This document shows, piece after piece, positions 31,460 to 42,516 of a stretch of DNA of 64,000 bases. The stretch is from Fagopyrum homotropicum. Its lineage: Eukaryota > Streptophyta > Magnoliopsida > Caryophyllales > Polygonaceae. The first letter of the stretch is position 1. Each line of letters starts with the position of its first letter. Under the pieces are notes generated by a model, which was given only the letters and a program-made list of their open reading frames with translations, had not been told where the DNA came from and did not search any database. The stretch is taken from contig BSWB01000002.1 of the NCBI GenBank assembly GCA_033239125.1, positions 88,718,560 to 88,782,559 on the forward strand, given 5' to 3'. The position numbers and the translations under genes were made by a program.

Positions 31460-32131
31460 TGGTCCTGCATTGGCTGAGAGAATCATCTTGGATCAGCTCT
31501 CCATTATCCACGATCCTCTAATCAAAATATTCTCTCAACAAGAAGATTCTTTGGGAAGAAGGAGGTAGAAGGAAGCTACCATTGGAGAAGAGTTTCATTG
31601 GAGGAGGAGAAGAGCACACCATTGATAGACTTGATAGCTTTGTAGTGAAGGATTTCAGAATCAATTTTTAGAGTTGTATGAATCATTTGAACCTTCTTTA
31701 AGAAGGGTTGTGAGTTATTCTAATTCCATTTTCAGCTTGGTTTTGTTTTAGTTCACTTGTTCATCTCTTTCTCTTCATCATCTTGCAAATGGATGCCATG
31801 ATTTCATGTTTGATTGTTTCGATTTCTATTATGAATGTTTTAGGCTAAATAGATGTGATTCTAGGGTAAGGAAAGGATGGTTATGGCTAGGGCTATGATA
31901 GGATGGACTTAGATTTACCTTTGGATGACTCGTGTGCATGAACGTAGTTTCTGTTAGGAATCACGGCCAGTTCTTGCCAAACCACGGCCGTGGAAGGGTA
32001 GAACAAACCGTGATCTTAACTGGTTCGATGGATCTAGTCTTAGATTGTTAGAATGTTGAAATCCTAAGTGTTTGTTAAGTTAAATCTATCCTAGGGTGAC
32101 CTAGTGTTAGCAACTAAGTGTTAGGAGAGAC

Positions 32132-32388
32132 TTACTCGGTAATCCTTGCTCTTAGATTCCAAAGATCACAAACCCTAGGTAGTGGCGAGCCTCATAAGCC
32201 GCCATTGGACTAAGTGTGCTAGGATAGTTGCTTAGAACTAACCCTTTCGAGACTTACCCGGTAAGGATAGGTTAGATCTCTAGGCGACAATCCGGTTCGT
32301 GTAGAATTCCGTCCCTTAGGTTCTTAGAGACTTACCCGGTGATGAGACCTTAGGAATGGACTAGTGGACCATGAGACCTACCCGGTAA
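32132..32388. promoter_or_regulatory. Four TTACCCGGTAA-type sites in Athila-1 LTR
   Basis: Sites at 32132 (TTACTCGGTAA), 32254 (TTACCCGGTAA), 32332 (TTACCCGGTGA) and 32378 (CTACCCGGTAA), each preceded by GAGAC or a near variant. They lie downstream of the TATA box, so they should be transcribed. The same set with near-identical spacing recurs in the 3' LTR and in Athila-2. Confidence 0.6.
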
Positions 32389-32855
32389 TTGATCCCAATC
32401 TAGAAATGCTTACTCCCAACATATCATAGTCAATCCAAGGAATGTTTAGATAGCTTGAGTCTATGCCATAACCGGACTTTCCAACCCCTAGAATCCGCTT
32501 TCCTCTATTTGATCCATATCTTGTGTTTATCTTGTTTGCTTGCGTTGATTTGTTAGCATAGTTGATTGTTTATTCCGCATGATTTGTGATCCTTGATTGA
32601 TCACCTAAAAACCTCCCAAAAACATTGAGATTTTCATTTCTTTATTTCCTTCTCTTTTCTTGAACTAGATTTTCACTAGACTTGATCATAAATCGAATCA
32701 ATCTCACCTCAGTCTTTGTGTTCGACCTCGAAATACTATCTCTACTACAAATGTCCCGTACACTGCGGGTTTCGCTAGGAGTTAGGATAAATATAACGAG
32801 TATAAATTTAAAGCTTATTGCGATTCACACACACATCCTGAGCGTAACAAGTTTT

Positions 32856-32873
32856 TGGCGCCGTTGCCGGGGA
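32856..32873 (+). other. Athila-1 primer binding site (tRNA-Asp type)
   Basis: TGGCGCCGTTGCCGGGGA, 6 nt after the LTR end. This sequence is the known Athila-lineage primer site attributed to tRNA-Asp. Confidence 0.9.
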
Positions 32874-32987
32874 CTAGGTCTAGATTGAGTCTTTTTGTGA
32901 TTGATTGTAGCGTAGATCTTTCTTGTTGCTTTTGATCTCTTTTTGGTTTGTGTCTTTGCTTTTCAGGACATCTCACTCTTTAGGTGT

Positions 32988-34928
32988 ATGCGAAGATCTC
33001 GTGGCAAGGATTTAGCTCCATTCGATCCCGAACCGGAGAAAACCCTTAGATCTAGATCCAAGAACATTAAAAAGGGAAAAGAGATGGCCGGAAGAGATCT
33101 CCAAGCTGAGTTGGATGAGGCTTTAGAGCAAATTAGGATAAGAGATGAAGCTTTGGAGAATGAAAGGAGACTTGCCAATGAGAGGCAAGAGGCAACTAGG
33201 AGGGAGATTGAGGAGATTAGGCAAGCTCTTGTGCAAAGAGAGCTTAACCGTCAACAACCTCCTCCACCTCCACCACAACCGCAGCCGGCGGCGGTGAATA
33301 TTAGGGTTGTTCCCATTGCTATGGAAGAGCCACAAACGTTGGGGCAACGTATGGATCCGGCACAAAGAGCACACTGTCCGGGTGTGAACTTAGGAGATCC
33401 CGCAGCCCATGATTACGAACTCCGCCCTCAAGCTCTACAAATGATCCGGCATAATCAATTTGGAGGGATGGAAGGAGAGTCTCCTCATCAACACTTGATG
33501 AACTATGAGATTTTGATGGAGACTCTTAGACCACCAAGATTGGAGAGCAACAACCATAAGCTTAGGGCTTTCTCCTTCTCTCTTAAGGATAAAGCCTTAG
33601 CTTGGTATCAATCTATTCCACAAGGGCGAGTTGGTACTTGGGAGGAGATGACAACCGAGTTTTTGACTAAGTTCTTCCCACCTTCCAAGACTACCAAGTT
33701 AAGAGGGAAGATCAATGCCTTCGTGATGAAGGATAGAGAGAGTTTATTCAAGTCTTGGGAGAGGTTCAAAGATCTTCTCCTAGATTGTCCACACCATGGC
33801 ATACCAAAAATTGAGCTATTGGAGATCTACTTCAAAGGACTTGATGAAGATAGCCAATTCAAGCTCCAATCTCTTTCCGGTGGGACTTTCATGGAGAAGC
33901 ATGTAGATGAAGCTTGGGAGTTTGTGGAGAAGCAAGCTCTAGTGATTGAGAAGTACTCCCATAGGAAGAATGAAGGGAGAAAGGCGGGAGCATATGAGGT
34001 GAGTGAGGTCACCATGAGCAATTTCAAGCTTGACGCCATCAACAACGAGTTGAAGTCCTTGAGAGAGTTGTGTGCTACAACTTTGAAGAACCAAGCAACT
34101 CCTCAAGTGCTTCCACAAGCTAACTTATCTTCCAAGGAGGAGGATGTGAATTACACGGGAAGGGGCAATTACAACAACTATCAAGGCCCAAGGAACTTCA
34201 ACAACAACCGGCAATTCAACAATTACCGGCCCAACCACAACCATCCCGGATTTTCCTACTCTAACCCGGATGGAGCCTTGAACCCTCCCGCTTCCACAAG
34301 CACAACTCCACCACCAAAAGCTTCACAAGAACCTCCACCCGGATTTACTCAACCTCCAAAAGATAGAACCGAAATGATGTTTGAGCAATTGCTTGGAAGG
34401 TTGAGTGGTCTTGAGAGCACCGTGACTTCAATCTCTAAAGCTCAAAAGGTTTTGGAAGCACAAGTGTTCCAAAAGGCGGGTGAAGCCCATAGAGATCCGG
34501 GAAAGCTTCCCGGAAGAACCGAAGATAACCCAAGAGGCCAAGTGTTGGCTATCACAACAAGGAGTGGGTTGAGCATGAAAGATCCTTTGCCAAAGGACAA
34601 TGCTAAAGGGAAACAAGTGGTGATAGAGGAAGAGACTTTGCAAAGAGATGGAGGCAAGAGCAAGGATGTTGAGCCAACATATGTGGCACCACCTCCATAC
34701 AAACCACCACTACCGTTCTCTCAATCACGAGCAAGAGCTCGCTTGGACAATCACTTTGGTAAGTTCCTTGAACTAATGTCTAAATTGCATATTAACATTC
34801 CGTTCATGGATGCTATTTTAGGAATGTCGGCATATGGCAAGTTCTTGAAAGAGATACTCTCCAACAAAAGGAAGTTGGAGGAGTATGGGGAAATAAGAAT
34901 GACCAAGAGATCCTCGGAATTGATCTAA
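32988..34928 (+). pseudogene. Athila-1 Gag
   Basis: I take the ATG at 32988 (MRRSRGKDLAPFDPEPEK) because this start is shared with Athila-2, whereas the upstream extension differs. Features in order are a basic N-terminus, a charged coiled-coil region (residues about 30-90), a proline run (QQPPPPPPQPQP), and the Athila capsid core with QMIRHNQFGGMEGESPHQHL, LKDKALAWYQSIP and FPPSKTTKLRGKINAF. An asparagine-rich segment (YNNYQGPRNFNNNRQFNNY) follows. No CCHC knuckle is seen. The frame continues toward protease and stops at TAA (34926-34928), where Athila-2 has CAA. Confidence 0.92.
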
Positions 34929-35258
34929 ACGATGAAGGAGGAAATGCCTCCCAAGCTAAGAGATCCGGGCTCCTTTTGTGTCCCAATAGGAGTGGGAGAT
35001 GTGAAATATGAAGCCCTTTGTGATCTTGGGGCAAGTGTAAGTATCATACCGCTTGCACTTTGCAACAAGGTTGAGCTAGGAGAGCCAAAACCGGTCAAGA
35101 TGACCCTCTATATGGCGGACCGTTCTATCACTCATCCGGTTGGGATCTTAGAAGACATCCCGGTGCAACTAGGAGGATTCTATGTGCCAATTGATTTTGT
35201 TGTCTTGGATATTCCGGTGGACTATCCGGTTCCCATCATCTTAGGAAGACCTTCCTAG
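34929..35258 (+). pseudogene. Athila-1 protease
   Basis: Retropepsin-like domain with GDVKYEALCDLGASVSIIPL, where DLGAS is the catalytic-type loop, and the flap-side DYPVPIILGRPS. A one-base deletion at about 35255 (GGAAGACC against GGAAGGCCC in Athila-2) shifts the frame. In the family this enzyme matures Gag-Pol inside the particle. Confidence 0.88.
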
Positions 35259-35259
35259 C

Positions 35260-36979
35260 CACCTCCGGATGCCTAGTGGATTGCAAGAATGGGACTATCT
35301 CCTTCAACATTGGGGAAGAGAACATCAAGTTCAAGTTGTCCACAATGATGAAAGGGCCAACCCTTGATGAGGATGTCTTCAACATAGTCGAGCAAGAAGA
35401 ATCTAGAGAAGTTGTGAGCTCGATCTTGATCAAGGACCCCTTGGAGAAGGTTCTTACCCTAAGTATGATGGAGGAAGGTGTTGAGGAAGCTTGCAATGAA
35501 GAGATCAAGGCTTTAGAAGCATTAGGAGAGGAGACAAGAGCTCAAGATGAAGGCCACGAAGAGGAGCTGAGCAATTGGACGTTCCACGGGCGTGGAAGTG
35601 GTTCCACGGCCGTCAAACTCTCTGTAAAGCCTCAACAGATGAGCCAGGCAAGGTCCACGGCCGTGGAAGCTGAGCAACCCGTGGAGTCAACCGTGGTTTC
35701 CCCTGAATCAGACCCTATTGATGATCAAGCTTCTAGGAGCCTTCGAAGGTCTTCATTTGCTTTGGATTCATCTCATCCAACCTTATTTGGATCGTCTACA
35801 CTCGATAAAGGTCCTCCTAAACTTGAACTCAAACCCCTCCCCTCTCATTTAAAGTATGCTTTCCTTGGTGATAATTCTACATATCCGGTGATTGTGAATG
35901 CATGCTTGAGTGATGATGAACTTGCTAAGTTGTTGCATGAACTAAGATTGCATAGGAAAGTCATTGGCTATACTATTGATGATTTGGTTGGCATAAAACC
36001 TTCTTTGTGCATGCATAAGATTTTGATGGAAGATAATCATAAACCCTCTATTGAACATCAAAGGAGATTGAATCCTATAATGAAAGAGGTAGTCAAAAAG
36101 GAAATCATTAAGTTGCTAGATGCGGGAACTATCTACCCTATCTCGGATAGTAAGTGGGTTAGCCCCGTTCATGTAGTTCCTAAGAAGGGTGGGATGACCG
36201 TAGTGACTAATGAGAACAACGAACTAATCCCGACTAGGACGGTTACGGGGTGGAGAATGTGCATTGACTATAGGAAGTTGAACATGGCCTCTAGGAAAGA
36301 TCACTTCCCAATCCCCTTCATTGACCAAATGCTAGAAAGGTTAGCTCAACATTCTCATTTTTGCTACTTAGATGGCTATAATGAATTCTTCCAAATCCCT
36401 ATCCACCCCGATGACCAAGAGAAAACCACCTTTACATGTCCATGGGGAACTTTTACATATAGGAGAATGCCATTTGGGTTGTGTAATGCACCCGCCACCT
36501 TCCAAAGGTGTATGATGGCTATCTTTTCGGAATACATTGAAAATATCATGGAAGTGTTCATGGATGATTTCTCTGTTTATGGTTCTTCCTTTGATAATTG
36601 CTTGGCTAACTTGTCATTAGTATTGAAAAGATGTGAAGAGACAAATCTTGTCTTAAATTGGGAAAAATGCCACTTCATGGTAAGTGAAGGTATTGTGTTG
36701 GGACACTTGGTGTCCAATCGTGGCATTGAGGTTGATAGAGCCAAGATTGAAACGATAGAGAAGTTGCCACCACCTACCTCGGTGAAAGGGGTAAGGAGTT
36801 TCTTAGGGCATGCCGGTTTTTACCGGAGGTTTATTCAAGACTTCTCTAAAATTTCTAAGCCTCTCACTAACCTACTAATGAAGGATGTTGATTTTGTCTT
36901 TTTCAAAGATTGTCTTGAGGCTTTTTGTAGGTTGAAGAACGCCTTGATCTCCGCACCTATCATGCAACCTCCGGATTAG
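35260..36979 (+). pseudogene. Athila-1 spacer and reverse transcriptase
   Basis: The frame first encodes the end of protease (DCKNGTISFNIGEENIKF) and a variable spacer of about 150 codons that carries the CCACGGCCGTGG palindrome (35655). RT then begins with LLDAGTIYPISDSKWVSPVH and continues through WRMCIDYRKLN, RRMPFGLCNAPATFQRCMMA and the catalytic FMDDFSVYG. The thumb and connection follow with RSFLGHAGFYRRFIQDFSKI. YNEFFQ replaces the YSGFFQ of Athila-2. A TGG-to-TAG stop at 36977-36979 breaks the frame before RNase H. Confidence 0.93.
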
Positions 36980-38308
36980 AGTTTACCATTTGAGATCATG
37001 TGTGATGCAAGCGATGTAGCCGTTGGGGCTGTTTTGGGGCAAAGAAAAGATGGACGCACTCATGCTATTTATTATGCTAGCAAGACGCTAGATGATGCTC
37101 AACTCAATTATGCTACCACCGAGAAAGAGTTGCTAGCGGTTGTGTACGCATTTGAGAAGTTCCGCTCATATCTTGTTGGAGCGAAGGTCATAGTGTATAC
37201 GGATCATGCTGCGATCCGTTATCTACTTACAAAGAAGGATGCCAAGCCAAGGTTGATTCGGTGGATCCTTCTTCTTCAAGAGTTTGATTTGGAAATCCGG
37301 GACAAGAAGGGATCCGAGAACTCCGTGGCGGATCACCTTAGTAGACTCCCACCATTGGAGCTTGAAAAGGATGACATCCCGATTGATGATTCGTTCCGGG
37401 ATGAGCAATTGCAAATGGTGGAGAAATGCTTGTTCCAAGTGTCTAGAGGAAGCGAGCCATGGTTTGCCGACATTGTGAACTACTTAGTGTGTGAGGAAGT
37501 GCCTTCCGGTTTGACATATGCCCAAAGGAAGAAGTTCTTCAAAGATGTGAGGCATTACTATTGGAGCGAGCCACTTTTGTTCAAGAGAGGGCCGGATGGA
37601 ATGTTTAGAAGATGCATACCGGAGGATGAGGTTGAGAGTGTGATCCGCCATTGTCATTCCTTACCATGTGGAGGGCATGCTAGCTCCCACAAGACATGTG
37701 CGAAGGTGATGCAATCGGGCTTCTTTTGGCCAAGTTTGTTCAAGGATGTGCAAGGCTTTGTGGTAGCTTGTGATGCTTGCCAAAGGACGGGCAACATCTC
37801 AAGGAGGAATGAGATGCCCTTGAACAACATACAAGAAGTGGAAATTTTTGATGTGTGGGGTGTGGACTTCATGGGACCATTCCCTTCTTCATGTGGCAAC
37901 CTCTACATCCTATTGGCGGTTGATTATGTATCAAGATGGGTGGAGGCAATCGCTTCTCCTACAAATGACGTCAAGGTTGTGGTGCGGTTCTTCAACCGAG
38001 TGATCTTTCCTAGGTTTGGAACACCAAGGGTGATCATAAGTGATGGAGGGAAGCATTTCACATATAGGAACTTTGGGGCACTTTTGGCTAAGTATGGGGT
38101 GACTCATAAGGTGGCAACACCTTACCATCCCCAAACTAGTGGCCAAGTGGAGATCTTCAACCGGGAGATAAAGGCCATTCTCGAGAAAACGGTATCTAGA
38201 ACTAGAAAGGATTGGACTATGAAGCTCAATGATGCCTTGTGGGCATATAGGACCGCTTTCAAGACACCAATTGACACCAATTGGCACATTGGGCCATCAA
38301 GTGGCTAA
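36980..38308 (+). pseudogene. Athila-1 RNase H and integrase
   Basis: RNase H: FEIMCDASDVAVGAVLGQRK, TEKELLAVVYAFEKFRSYL, TDHAAIRYL and VADHLSRL. Integrase: an HHCC finger (HCHSLPCGGHASSHKTC to CDACQRTG), then the DDE core (DVWGVDFMGPFPSSCGNL, VIISDGGKHF, PYHPQTSGQVEIFNREIKAI). About 60 bp present in Athila-2 (the TTPYKLVYGKSCHLPVEMEH segment) is deleted at about 38275, causing a frameshift and the loss of the core end. Confidence 0.93.
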
Positions 38309-38679
38309 ATTTTGATCTCAAAGAGGCCGGAGAAAAGAGGTTGCTTGATATGAACGCACTTGAGGAGATCCGGTTGGATGCATACGAGAATGCCCGGATC
38401 TACAAGGAGAGGACCAAGCGGTGGCATGACAAGAGGATCATCCCCAAGGAGTTGAGTGAAGGAGACCTTGTCCTTCTCTTCAACTCAAGGCTGCGGCTTT
38501 TTCCCGGAAAACTCAAATCAAGATGGACCGGGCCATATGTGGTGAAGAAGATCTTTTCCCATGGAGCTATTGAGATAGGAGGGGAGCATTGTGAAAACTT
38601 TAAGGTGAATGGGCACCGGTTGAAGAAGTATATCCTAGGAGCTCCGGTGGATATGATTGCCCCACTTTACCTTGAGTAG
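38281..38679 (+). pseudogene. Athila-1 integrase C-terminus
   Basis: After the deletion the protein resumes at WAIKWLNFDLKEAGEKRLLD and continues with RIYKERTKRWHDKRI, EGDLVLLFNSRLRLFPGKLK, SRWTGPYVVKKIF and NFKVNGHRLKKYILGAPVDM, to a TAG at 38677-38679. This is the usual SH3-like C-terminal region of Athila integrases, without a chromodomain. Confidence 0.9.
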
Positions 38680-39085
38680 AAGCCCCCGAGTTTGGTCAAG
38701 CTAATGACCTTAAAGAAGCGCTTGGTGGGAGGCAACCCATTGGTAACATTTTCCCTTTCTTGTTTTGCTTTTGTTTTAGATTTTTTCTATCTTTGTGTGT
38801 GTTTCGTGTGCCTTGTGTGTGTGCTAGAACCTTAGTAGCATTGGAAGCCTTACTTGGCATGAGAATGATGATGATGAACCCCTCATCAATTATGGGTGGA
38901 GCGGACGCGGAACTTGGACGGCTAGCGGTGCCTAGCGCGAGTCCCGACGCCTTGATGAATACTTAGAGCTCTCTATCATGGTTGATAGGATCATCCAACA
39001 TCAATTCCACTTGAGAATCCCAAATACCATAGCAAACTATTTTTACATTGTGAGAACCTTCTTTCACTCTTCTTTACTTCATTTC

Positions 39086-39119
39086 CACATTGGGGACAAT
39101 GTGTTTCTAAGTATGGGGT
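39086..39119 (+). other. GGGA-loop hairpin plus AAGTATGGGGT (internal module)
   Basis: CACATTG-GGGA-CAATGTG forms a 7-bp stem, followed after 5 nt by AAGTATGGGGT (39109-39119). Identical in Athila-2 at 61236-61269. Confidence 0.7.
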
Positions 39120-40257
39120 GGGGTTTGCATGATCCTTTGCATGATGAGCATCTAGGGTAGTTTAATACTTTCACATGTCTTGCATTGTATATATTCATTT
39201 CGAAAATCCCATAAAAATTCAGAAAATTTAAAAAATTTTTGTGCTTTCTAGGCTTGGATATGACCCTAATGATGAATCTTGTCTTGTGGATTGGCTATGG
39301 ATGGCCTTGTGTGTTGAATTAATGAATGCATATGTGGACTTGAAGTACTTCCCTTGAATTCAATGAATGATTTGTGATCATGATGTTTCCTAGAATGGAT
39401 TGAGTATTGAAGGTCGAAATTACATGATAGTTCTTACATACCATATAGGAATGAATGAGGCAATTCATCTTTCTCTACTTCTCATCTTGATCATGATTGT
39501 TTAAGCACCTCAATGAATATAATTGACCTCTTTTGACCCATCTGGGAATAGGAGCATGATAGTGTGTTGATGTGTGTGAAAAGCAAGTATGGGGTGAAAA
39601 TGTTGATGAAAGAATATCATGCATAAAATGCTGAATTTGTTGTGAAAGTGTAGCCAAAAATATAGGCTTGGGGACGTTGGCTTAAATGACAAGTAACTCG
39701 GTACACTTCACATAATCGGGTGTTGATGCCTTGCCAAAGTCAAATAAACCAATAGTCCTAACGAGCTTTGGTATGTGTGCCCGGTGTGGATGATCCTCGG
39801 GCTTTTGTACACCAATGCCATTGTCTCAAAAATAAGTGAAAGAAAAAGAAAAGAAAGAAAAGATAGAGAAAAATATACACTTGAGGGAAGTTGATCGAGG
39901 ACAAGATTGTGGAGTTAGTTCCATTCCCGGATTAGAACCACATAGCCTAGAAAAATCCCCACCTAATCACAACGTTTCTTGGCCGTTTAGTTCATAAGAC
40001 CTTATGACCTATTTTGCATGTTTGTAGGACTTAGTAATCTAGATTGGATATGCTCTTGATCTTCTTGGCTTCTTCATTTTTACATTTCATGCATGCTTTC
40101 GAGTTAAGTACAATTGTCTTTCCATGCCTTCATTTGTTTAATGCATAATTGCTTATCCTTTGCCATGAAACATGACTTTGAAGGCGATCCAATAGTAGAA
40201 GCACAAAACCAAAAAGATTTTACCATTTTTCTGCATCTCGTAGTCTATAGTTGAGAA

Positions 40258-40292
40258 TTTGCTCGGGGACGAGCAAACCTTAAGTATGGGGT
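40258..40292 (+). other. GGGA-loop hairpin plus polypurine tract (3' module)
   Basis: TTTGCTCG-GGGA-CGAGCAAA forms a perfect 8-bp stem, followed after 4 nt by AAGTATGGGGT (40282-40292). The 3' LTR starts at 40298. Confidence 0.75.
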
Positions 40293-40297
40293 ATTTT

Positions 40298-42129
40298 TGA
40301 TAACACGATTTATGACTTAGATTTAGATAATCATTTAGATAGAGTTCTCGCTCATTCATGCATGGTTTAGCACTAGTTCACGACGTTTACACTCAATTCA
40401 CGTATTTGTCGAGATAGACGTCTACACGGACTTGTGCATTGCTTTGTAGGTATTTTGGGAGATTTAGGAGCTAAAACGATACGTTTGAAGATCGTTCATC
40501 AAGATGACACACCCTCGGACTCATTAGGATGCGAGCTCTTGGCTAAGGAGGACTCATGGAACCTTACCAACACAAACCATGCACCAAATCGAAGCTTAAT
40601 AATCAAAGGCAAAGCTGAAGCACAGAATCACGGTTCATTGGTAAACCACGGCCGTGGTTTCAACCGTGGATTTTTCCAGGTTTTCGTGACAGTTGTGCCA
40701 CGATCTCTTGGCCAGCTCTTGCAAGTTGTAGTATAAAAGTGGTCCTGCATTGGCTGAGAGATTCATCTTGGAGCAACTCTCCATTATCCACGATCCTCTA
40801 ATCAAAATATTCTCTCAACAAGAAGATTCTTTGGGAAGAAGGAGGTAGAAGGAAGCTACCATTGGAGAAGAGTTTCATTGGAGGAGGAGAAGAGCACACC
40901 ATTGATAGACTTGATAGCTTTGTAGTGAAGGATTTCGGAATCAATTTCTAGAGTTGTATGAATCATTTGAACCTTCTTTAAAAAGGGTTGTGAGTTATTC
41001 TAATTCTATTTTCAGCTTGGTTTTGTTTTAGTTCACTTGTTCATCTATTTCTCTTCATCATCTTGCAAATGGATGCCATGATTTCATGTTTGATTGTTTC
41101 GATTTCTATTATGAATGTTTTAGGCTAAATAGATGTGATTCTAGGGTAAGGAAAGGATGGTTATGGCTAGGGCTATGATAGGATGGACTTAGATTTACCT
41201 TTGGATGACTCGTGTACATGAACGTAGTTTCTGTTAGGAATCACGGACAGTTCTTGCCAAACCACGGCCGTGGAAGGGTAGAACAAACCGTGATCTTAAC
41301 TGGTTCGATGGATCTAGTCTTAGATTGTTAGAATGTTGAAATCCTAAATGTTTGTTAAGTTAAATCTATCCTAGGGTGACCTAGTGTTAGCAACTAAGTG
41401 TTAGGAGAGACTTACTCGGTAATCCTTGCTCTTAGATTCCAAAGATCACAAACCCTAGGTAGTGGCGAGCCTCATAAGCCGCCATTGGACTAAGTGTGCT
41501 AGGATAGTTGCTTAGAACTAACCCTTTCGAGACTTACCCGGTAAGGATAGGTTAGATCTCTAGGCGACAATCCGGTTCGTGTAGAATTCCGTCCCTTAGG
41601 TTCTTAGAGACTTACCCGGTGATGAGACCTTAGGAATGGACTAGTGGACCATGAGACCTACCCGGTAATTGATCTCAATCTAGAAATGCTTACTCCCAAC
41701 ATATCATAGTCAATCCAAGGAATGTTTAGATAGCTTGAGTCTATGCCATAACCGGACTTTCCAACCCCTAGAATCCGCTTTCCTCTATTTGATCCATATC
41801 TTGTGTTTATCTTGTTTGCTTGCGTTGATTTGTTAGCATAGTTGATTGTTTATTCCGCATGATTTGTGATCCTTGATTGATCACCTAAAAACCTCCCAAA
41901 AACATTGAGATTTTCATTTCTTTATTTCCTTCTCTTTTCTTGAACTAGATTTTCACTAGACTTGATCATAAATCGAATCAATCTCACCTCAGTCTTTGTG
42001 TTCGACCTCGGAATACTATCCCTACTACAAATGTCCCGTACACTGCGGGTTTCGCTAGGAGTTAGGATAAATATAACGAGTATAAATTTAAAGCTTATTG
42101 CGATTCACACACACATCCTGAGCGTAACA
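40298..42129 (+). repeat. Athila-1 3' LTR
   Basis: Same structure as the 5' LTR; palindromes at 40643-40660 and 41262-41273, TATA box at 40732-40739, and the TTACCCGGTAA-type series from 41412. Confidence 0.95.
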
Positions 42130-42134
42130 AGAGG
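42130..42134. other. Athila-1 target site duplication, right (AGAGG)
   Basis: Matches 31012-31016. Confidence 0.95.
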
Positions 42135-42432
42135 CAAAACGGCCAAAAGAGTCGCTATTTCGTTTCTTAGCGGTTAAGAAATGTGGCTTAGGAATGCCCA
42201 TTTTACGAGATAGTTATGGAATATTTATCCCGATAATATTCCGGATTTTGTATTCCAATTTCGTAAAGTTTGGAGACCGAAAAATACAACCGCAATTCAA
42301 TTAAATAGTTCGGATAAACATTATATATATATATATATATGAGCTGTACTTCACAAATGCAAATGAATTGCATACTACAACGGAAGTTTCAAATATATAT
42401 ATTAAAAGCTAATGAAATGAAAAGAGGCGGTG

Positions 42433-42516
<84 letters not shown>

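Larger units (their letters stand above)
31017..32849 (+). repeat. Athila-1 5' LTR
   Basis: Starts TGATAACACG and ends GCGTAACA. It contains the 18-bp perfect palindrome at 31363-31380, TATAAAAG at 31452, a second CCACGGCCGTGG at 31982-31993, and four TTACCCGGTAA-type sites at 32132-32388. Confidence 0.95.
38680..40297 (+). other. Athila-1 3' non-coding region
   Basis: 1.6 kb without a credible gene; no env-like frame with a signal peptide and transmembrane segment is visible. It contains GCGCTTGGTGGGAGGCAACC at 38716-38735 (identical in Athila-2 at 60876-60895), a GGGA-loop hairpin at 39086-39103, AAGTATGGGGT at 39109, 39585 and 40282, and a second GGGA-loop hairpin at 40258-40277. AAGTATGGGGT at 40282-40292 probably serves as the polypurine tract. 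Confidence 0.75.
31017..42129 (+). mobile_element. Athila-1: Ty3/gypsy Athila-lineage retrotransposon
   Basis: 11.1 kb element with LTRs 31017-32849 (1833 bp) and 40298-42129 (1832 bp), tRNA-Asp-type primer site, Gag-Pol, a 1.6-kb 3' region without an env-like gene, and duplication AGAGG. The LTRs differ at about two dozen positions by eye, making this the youngest of the nested series. Lineage assignment rests on the RT (RMPFGLCNAPATFQRCM, FMDDFSVYG), the primer site and the long 3' non-coding region. Gag-Pol is broken by two stops, a frameshift and an integrase deletion. Confidence 0.95.

Noticed and set aside
33123..33374. Minus-strand frames opposite Athila Gag and other Pol genes
   Set aside because: They are codon-phase shadows of the sense coding sequence, with no domain of their own.
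38680..40297. Possible env-like gene in Athila-1
   Set aside because: I looked for a frame with signal peptide and transmembrane segment; the longest frames are 60-68 codons and not shared with Athila-2.
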